Shown here piece after piece: positions 58,511 to 64,000 of a DNA stretch of 64,000 nucleotides. The first letter of the stretch is position 1; every line of letters begins with the position of its first letter. The stretch is from Mimachlamys varia (taxonomy: Eukaryota > Mollusca > Bivalvia > Pectinida > Pectinidae), in contig OX392532.1 in NCBI GenBank assembly GCA_947623455.1, positions 30,478,792-30,542,791 on the forward strand. Direction: 5' to 3'. The translations under genes and the position numbers were made by a program. The notes under the pieces were generated by a model, which had not been told where the DNA came from, made no database searches, and was given only the letters and a program-made list of their open reading frames with translations.

Positions 58511-61500
58511 TATGTCAAGTGTGTACGTGATATATAGTTCGTTGTATTTCATCGAACGGATGTACATTTATTCTTTATCTGATGTCACTATACAAAATGT
58601 GTGATATATCTCAAAATCATTAGAATGTACGTCTGTTAATAGTATTAAGCAAAATGTTTTTTTTTCTAGAATTTACCACATATTTTATTTTGATCAAAAT
58701 CAATGAATAAACTTTTAAGCAATACAGCAACTTGATTCAAAGTGCTTAACTTATTATAGAGCGTAATCATTCAGTGTTGAATGATGTAAGTATTAAGTTT
58801 CCATGAATGAGGTCCCCCTTTCTAGGCAAGTTTCTTATATTCGTAACACTTTCCATCAAAATATCATTATTTATTTTATGTTTTGTCGTCAAAGACATTA
58901 CGTTCTATTCAAAATCAATGTTTATTCCGTTTGCTCAGTTCAAACTCTACAAATAATATTCAAGGGATTATCATATGTGAATGCAATTATTATTTGTGTC
59001 CCACACCCCTCTGTTTTCAATTTTCTTAACGAATTTCCTTCACAGTCCGTGTTTACACAATTTCTTTCAGCAGCTTGCTTGTGTTTTTTTCATGGGGACG
59101 AACGTACACTGTAAACTAAATTCTATGTTTCGTCTGTAAGCCTCTCGATGAAATACTCACATTCACTAATTATGTTGCAGTTTCATAACCCAAGCTATCA
59201 ACACCTCCAGTATTGCAAGGTGGTAGATGGTAATCGACTAATACTTTACCACGTTTTTTTCTGTTTTTCTCACGTAAGAGTAAGTAACTTCTCCATCGGA
59301 CCTAGTCACAAGTAACATATCATTGGAGTAGGCACTGTTTGAAATATGAATTCAAGGAAACCAACAACGAAAAAAAATCTTACTTGTTAAATAATAATTG
59401 TTTGGATGATGCTGTTAAATAAATTTGGTAGTTGGATTGAAATTCATTTTGTACAATGATAACACTTTATATACACCCCTATCGTTGTGCGGATCCGAAA
59501 AGGAGTGGAATTATTTGTAAATTAATTTTTATAATTTGATCATAAACAATGTACATTGATTGATCATTCAAAGACCATTGCAAATGACTAACGTTAAAAC
59601 CGATAACTGTCGATAAAAAATACGTTTTTCCCACTTTATAATCGTAGCCAAGAAAAAATGGTTGATGTCCTGCCTTTGAATAGACTCATATATTCCTTAT
59701 AATTGGGGATCGACGTTATGAAACTGTATAAAAATTATAAATGCATATTCCGATAAAAGACGTATTGCAATACAATTATCTGATTACAAATAACTTACCA
59801 ACGTATCTCCTTCAGTTTAGTTTATTGACAGTGTACAAAGAACATTTGTACATCAATGTGTTTAGAAATCTAAACTGGCCATGATGTTCAGAAGTAAAGC
59901 TGAGGACACTTCTAAGAACTCTCAATGGTAAATGTTCCTGCGATTATCATATCGTTCCAATGATTCATTTGCTTACCCATGCAGAATGTGTTTCATTTTA
60001 TACCAAAGTTATTACATACCTGAATTTAATTGTTTGGGTGGCTTTGAAGCTGCACAAATTTGTTTTGAGATTCAGACTGATTCTGTTTTGAGCTTGAAGT
60101 ACATGGTGGAAAATCTGCTGAATTTCATGCATAATCTGTGGCAGGAAAATTCTGGAAAACTGGTTCTCCAAATTCATTTTCGTTTGTTTCAATAGCTATA
60201 TAATACAAACAGTTGGTAAATGCATAACGTATTTTACGAACATTGTATTGCACGAATGCTTCATAAAACTACCAAATATTTCCGGCAAAATAAAGTAAAT
60301 GTTCCTCTTTTTAAAAGTTTTAATTGCAAACAAAATGAGCAACGTATACTATGGATTTGGCTGTTATTCGTTGGACCGTTGTAACTTCCTCTCCAGTGTT
60401 ATGCACTCTCTGCAGCGGTGGGAGTTTCCACAGATGTATGGTCTTACTAAGAAAACGGGGCCCATAAACACATTTATGAAATAGTTGTATACCGTAACAT
60501 TTTTTTGACATCCTGTTCCTAATTTTGTCAATCTAAAACGACTCTGATAGACATGTTCACCGAATGACTGTAAATTATGTAACTAGTAGAGAAAGCGGTG
60601 ATTCGGCCTCCAGACTCGTATGCTCCCCAGCACGTAAATCACGAGTAATATATGTTGTGTCATTCAGAATGAGGTAAGGAATTGGCAACAGGAGGGGTAA
60701 ACTTTGATATAAAAATGAGAAATTTCCGTCAATTAGTCGTTGATGGAACTTTGCAAATGGGACTGTGGAGGGCTAAATGTACCCCAGGGAAACCTACAGC
60801 GGTATAGCTTTCTGATTGGTTTCGCTCCTCATTTTTGTGAGTTTTAGATTTGAAAGAAAGAATAGAATGTCAGATGTTTTATTAAGCCTGATAAGACCAA
60901 GAAACACTCAACGGTGTTTCCTCGATATGATTTTTTTTTCTTTTTTATTTAGCTTTTACAAATACGATAACATGTGAGGTATCTGACAGGGAAAAGGGAT
61001 CGTAAGGAAAACCAACAATGTAAATTCTCTTATCACCGTTCATGCGTCATGCTTCATTCAAATGCCCAAGCATATTTCTTTCATTATTACAGATAAATTT
61101 GGAAAAAATAGTGTGATAGTGATTTCCCGGCGATAAAGCATACATAACATTATATTCCTCTCTATATCAATTAACCAATCAGAAGCCTGATCTTCGAGGG
61201 CATACTTATCATGCTAGCTACGTTTGATGTCGGAGATTCCGTGTTCTCCTGCTGTTCGAACGGCTCTTGTTTTTTCGTCAGCACAGTTGACCTACTGCAG
61301 ACTTAAGGAGGTGCTGATGCTCTCCCCCTGAAGAGCTCTTCAAACAGAATGTGCGGTACAGACAGACTGGCGTTGGTGTGGCCATAACACCAGTTTTATC
61401 TAATTAATATGACAAAGTGCACGGATAAAAAACGGAGGTTCGGCAATATAAGAGGGATATTTCGAAAACATAACTTTTAAATGTAGTATTTTAAAAGAAA

Positions 61501-62712
61501 TTAGAATAATTTGAAAATTTGGTTTTACTTTAATCCTTTTTATACTTTAATGTTTCTGAAATATTGTTAATTTGAAGTGTTGCTGTTTTAAATTAGACTC
61601 GGTATCATTTAGTTATTACATTAGGTCTTTAATGTGATGTAATGCCACTTAACCCTATTTCGGATTAAACTAACACGGTTTTTAGCTGGGGAATTTATCA
61701 GTAGTGTTTATCCTTTCAACGGGGATTCAAGTCTACAGCAGGGTAATGATTATGGTACTTTTAATGTGTAAGGTATTTCATGACATTCAGACTTTTTTTT
61801 CTACCTGACGCCGACTTCCCTCCGATAAAGATCAAGTAATTATGTGGACGTCAAGCTGGTGTTGTAGAAATGTAGTTATTAGTGTAATTTTCGTTTCATT
61901 TTAAATAATGAAAGTGTCCTTAAATATGTAGTTATTTCTGCTAAAAGGGAAATGGTTCTATATAAACATCATCATAACAGGTTTATACAAATGCTTGTGT
62001 CTATGTGAAACAATTTAATCAGGCCTAATGTTCTCTGCGATAGTGTTTATTAAAACCTTGTTTTTATGAGATGAAATTGATTCAAAGCTTGGTGTTCTAT
62101 GCTATAAGGTCAATGTTATAACATAATTGTGCATCCTGGGCCCCGTTGTTCTTAAGGCGATTAGCTAAATCTCTTTGTAAGGATATTTTTCAACCTTAAA
62201 TATTTTTGTCAATAAACAAGGTATGATCCCACAATTTTGCATATAACTTAACCATACTATATAGTCAATAGCTAGAAAGTTGTAATTTATTCAATGGTTT
62301 CATTTTCGAGAATCAAACTTGATCAAACGCTGATCACCTTTTGAACAACTGGGTCTGGTAGTAAGATTATTTTAACACTTTTTGACAATGTGATCAAATT
62401 AATAAAGGCAAAAATCATCGCAAGTTTTAAATGTTGCAAAACGTTTTATCTTTTTTATAAGCTTGACTCAAAACTTCGAATTCGAAATGTACATTTATTA
62501 TACGGAAGCCATCATGTTAAGTTTCATATTTGTCCAGGACATGCTTACCTTTTCAGATGTACATTTCCTTGCTTACTCGACTGGTACTTTCCCGTTAATT
62601 GCAACAATGGGTACTTGCCAAATTGCAATACAATTCAAACCATGTATTTTGTATACGGGATATGCAAAAAACAAACCAAGCGCCAATAAATATTTCTGAA
62701 CCAAAAATCAAT
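58511..62712. other. No gene recognised
   Basis: AT-rich sequence with only short ORFs that lack domains. A slightly GC-richer stretch at 61170-61390 could be regulatory but holds no identifiable motif. Confidence 0.4.
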
Positions 62713-62856
62713 GAAATTAGGAGAAAAATCTGAAAAGGAAAGATTTACACGAATACCCTTGAAAAAGTACAAGAGAATAAGATCTTCTGCTTGATCGACG
62801 ACACCCGCTATGTAAATCTTTGTCACATCCATGCTAATGTTACGTCCTCGAATCAT
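62713..62856 (-). pseudogene. Retroelement 3' fragment, inverted copy
   Basis: The minus strand shares ATGGATGTGACAAAGATTTA, GCGGGTGTCGTC and CTTATTCTCTTGTACTTTTT with 54290-54480, but lacks the GCTTACTCTTC-type internal piece. Confidence 0.6.
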
Positions 62857-64000
62857 AAAAGAAAACGATGAAACAAAAAATTCATACTGATTTAAATATT
62901 ATTTAAACTAAGTTCGATACGAAGAATCTAAATGTAACTGCCTTCATTGAGGATAAATCTGTTAACAAAAATAATTCTGATTTCAATAGATAGCAGGATG
63001 TTTGATTCACTACCATTCAAACGACATCAAAAAGCAACACTAAAAACTAGTAATTTATTTTCTGAACTTGTTTTTACCATCACCTTAGGTGAGAAATATC
63101 TTTGTTCAAATATCAGTGCTATGTACAATACATTATTTCACAAATTGTATATGTTTTTTGTGTCTGTTTGGATAAATATGAGAAGGTTGACATACTTATA
63201 TGTGCATAAATATATATGTGATACATCTTGTTCACTTGTCATAATTTGTCACAACAGGAATAACATACTTCATGTTCTTGGTTGAAATTGGATACATGAT
63301 TTTGGTTGATTTCTGATAATTAATTTTGATGCCATATTTCTTAATTTGATATACGACTCGCTTTACAAATATACAGGCAATATGTCTTGACGTGAATTTC
63401 ACGTGAAATGTCGTAAGCAACTCGTGAATTTTACTTGTAAAAATGTAACTTTTTATTTTAGTATTTAAATGCTAAATTCATTATGTGGTTTTTCACATGA
63501 ATTTCGTTTTGATTTCTAGGTGAATTTTATGTAAATTTATAATTTTGTTGATTTTTACATTCATATTATTTTTTTTCGTTTAAATTTCACATGGACTTCA
63601 CATGAAGAGTCATTGGCTGTGTATGTTTTCGAAAAAAAAATGGTCTTTTACTCGAATACCGTACTTGCGGTGTTTTGATATTTTGTATGTTACCAGTTCT
63701 TCGGCGTTACGCCGTTCCCCTACCCCCTGTCATACACGACTCGTTGTAGTGGTTTATGTTTATCACTAGGATGTGAATGATTTCGATCCAACGTTAGAGG
63801 TTCGAACTGAGATACGGGACATCTGTAGGCACCCTAACGGGATACCTTATCAAACAATTACAGAGTATCACGCAGTCCTCGTATTCAGATAGAACTAGAA
63901 ACACGGCGATAGCGTCCGTATCTGTCTGGCCCCATGCTGAACACCCTAGGAGCACGAAGTACAAGTTCAGGCAGAAACATTGCACGTTATGTCATTTGAC
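62857..64000. other. No gene recognised
   Basis: AT-rich until about 63660, then a GC-richer end (63670-64000) with short ORFs only. No repeat or domain was recognised. Confidence 0.4.

Noticed and set aside
61170..61390. Promoter or exon of a further gene in the GC-richer stretch
   Set aside because: No ORF, splice signals or motif strong enough to support a call.

Overview
The window is a piece of an animal nuclear genome, AT-rich and intron-rich, crowded with short inverted-repeat transposons, tRNA-derived SINEs and minisatellites. All rebuilt introns use GT-AG. The gene content, the SINE central domain and the intron-rich CYP4 point to a lophotrochozoan, most likely a bivalve mollusc; this assignment is inference from sequence character, not from a search.

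Layout. (1) Positions 580-36214, minus strand: a complete LZTR1 gene (Kelch-BTB-BACK adaptor of CUL3 ubiquitin ligase) in 20 coding exons. Every exon junction keeps the reading frame, giving 765 codons plus stop. (2) Inside its 13-kb intron 16, on the opposite strand, lies an uninterrupted gene for a B-box/coiled-coil/beta-propeller TRIM-like protein (6511-8106). (3) Positions 36508-50804, plus strand: a cytochrome P450 of family 4 (CYP4F-like), head to head with LZTR1 across only 293 bp. Ten consecutive coding segments are present, and the ninth exists as two homologous 196-nt versions (46519-46714 and 48380-48575) that look mutually exclusive. The final exon(s) with the heme-binding cysteine were not found. 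(4) Positions 50805-64000: no recognisable gene, only mobile-element remnants, palindromes and AT-rich sequence.

The most unusual feature is the placement of the tandem arrays. Four minisatellites each contain a copied gene boundary from the neighbouring exon: a 53-bp array (27855-31617) repeats the splice acceptor and start of LZTR1 exon 6; a 39-bp array (23147-24108) repeats the last 9 coding bases and donor of LZTR1 exon 10 and stays open in frame; a 38-bp array (8071-9562) repeats the terminal codons and stop of the TRIM-like gene; and a roughly 132-bp array (225-680) repeats the last codons and stop of LZTR1. Two smaller arrays in the CYP4 region are also built on recognisable signals: one repeats a 5'-splice-site-like motif inside a small hairpin just before exon 9a, and the other repeats a tRNA-like A box.

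LZTR1 would remove RAS-family GTPases through CUL3; the TRIM-like protein is probably a ubiquitin-system or RNA-linked regulator; the CYP4 would hydroxylate fatty acids or eicosanoid-like lipids in the endoplasmic reticulum. Nothing in the sequence links the three genes in one pathway.
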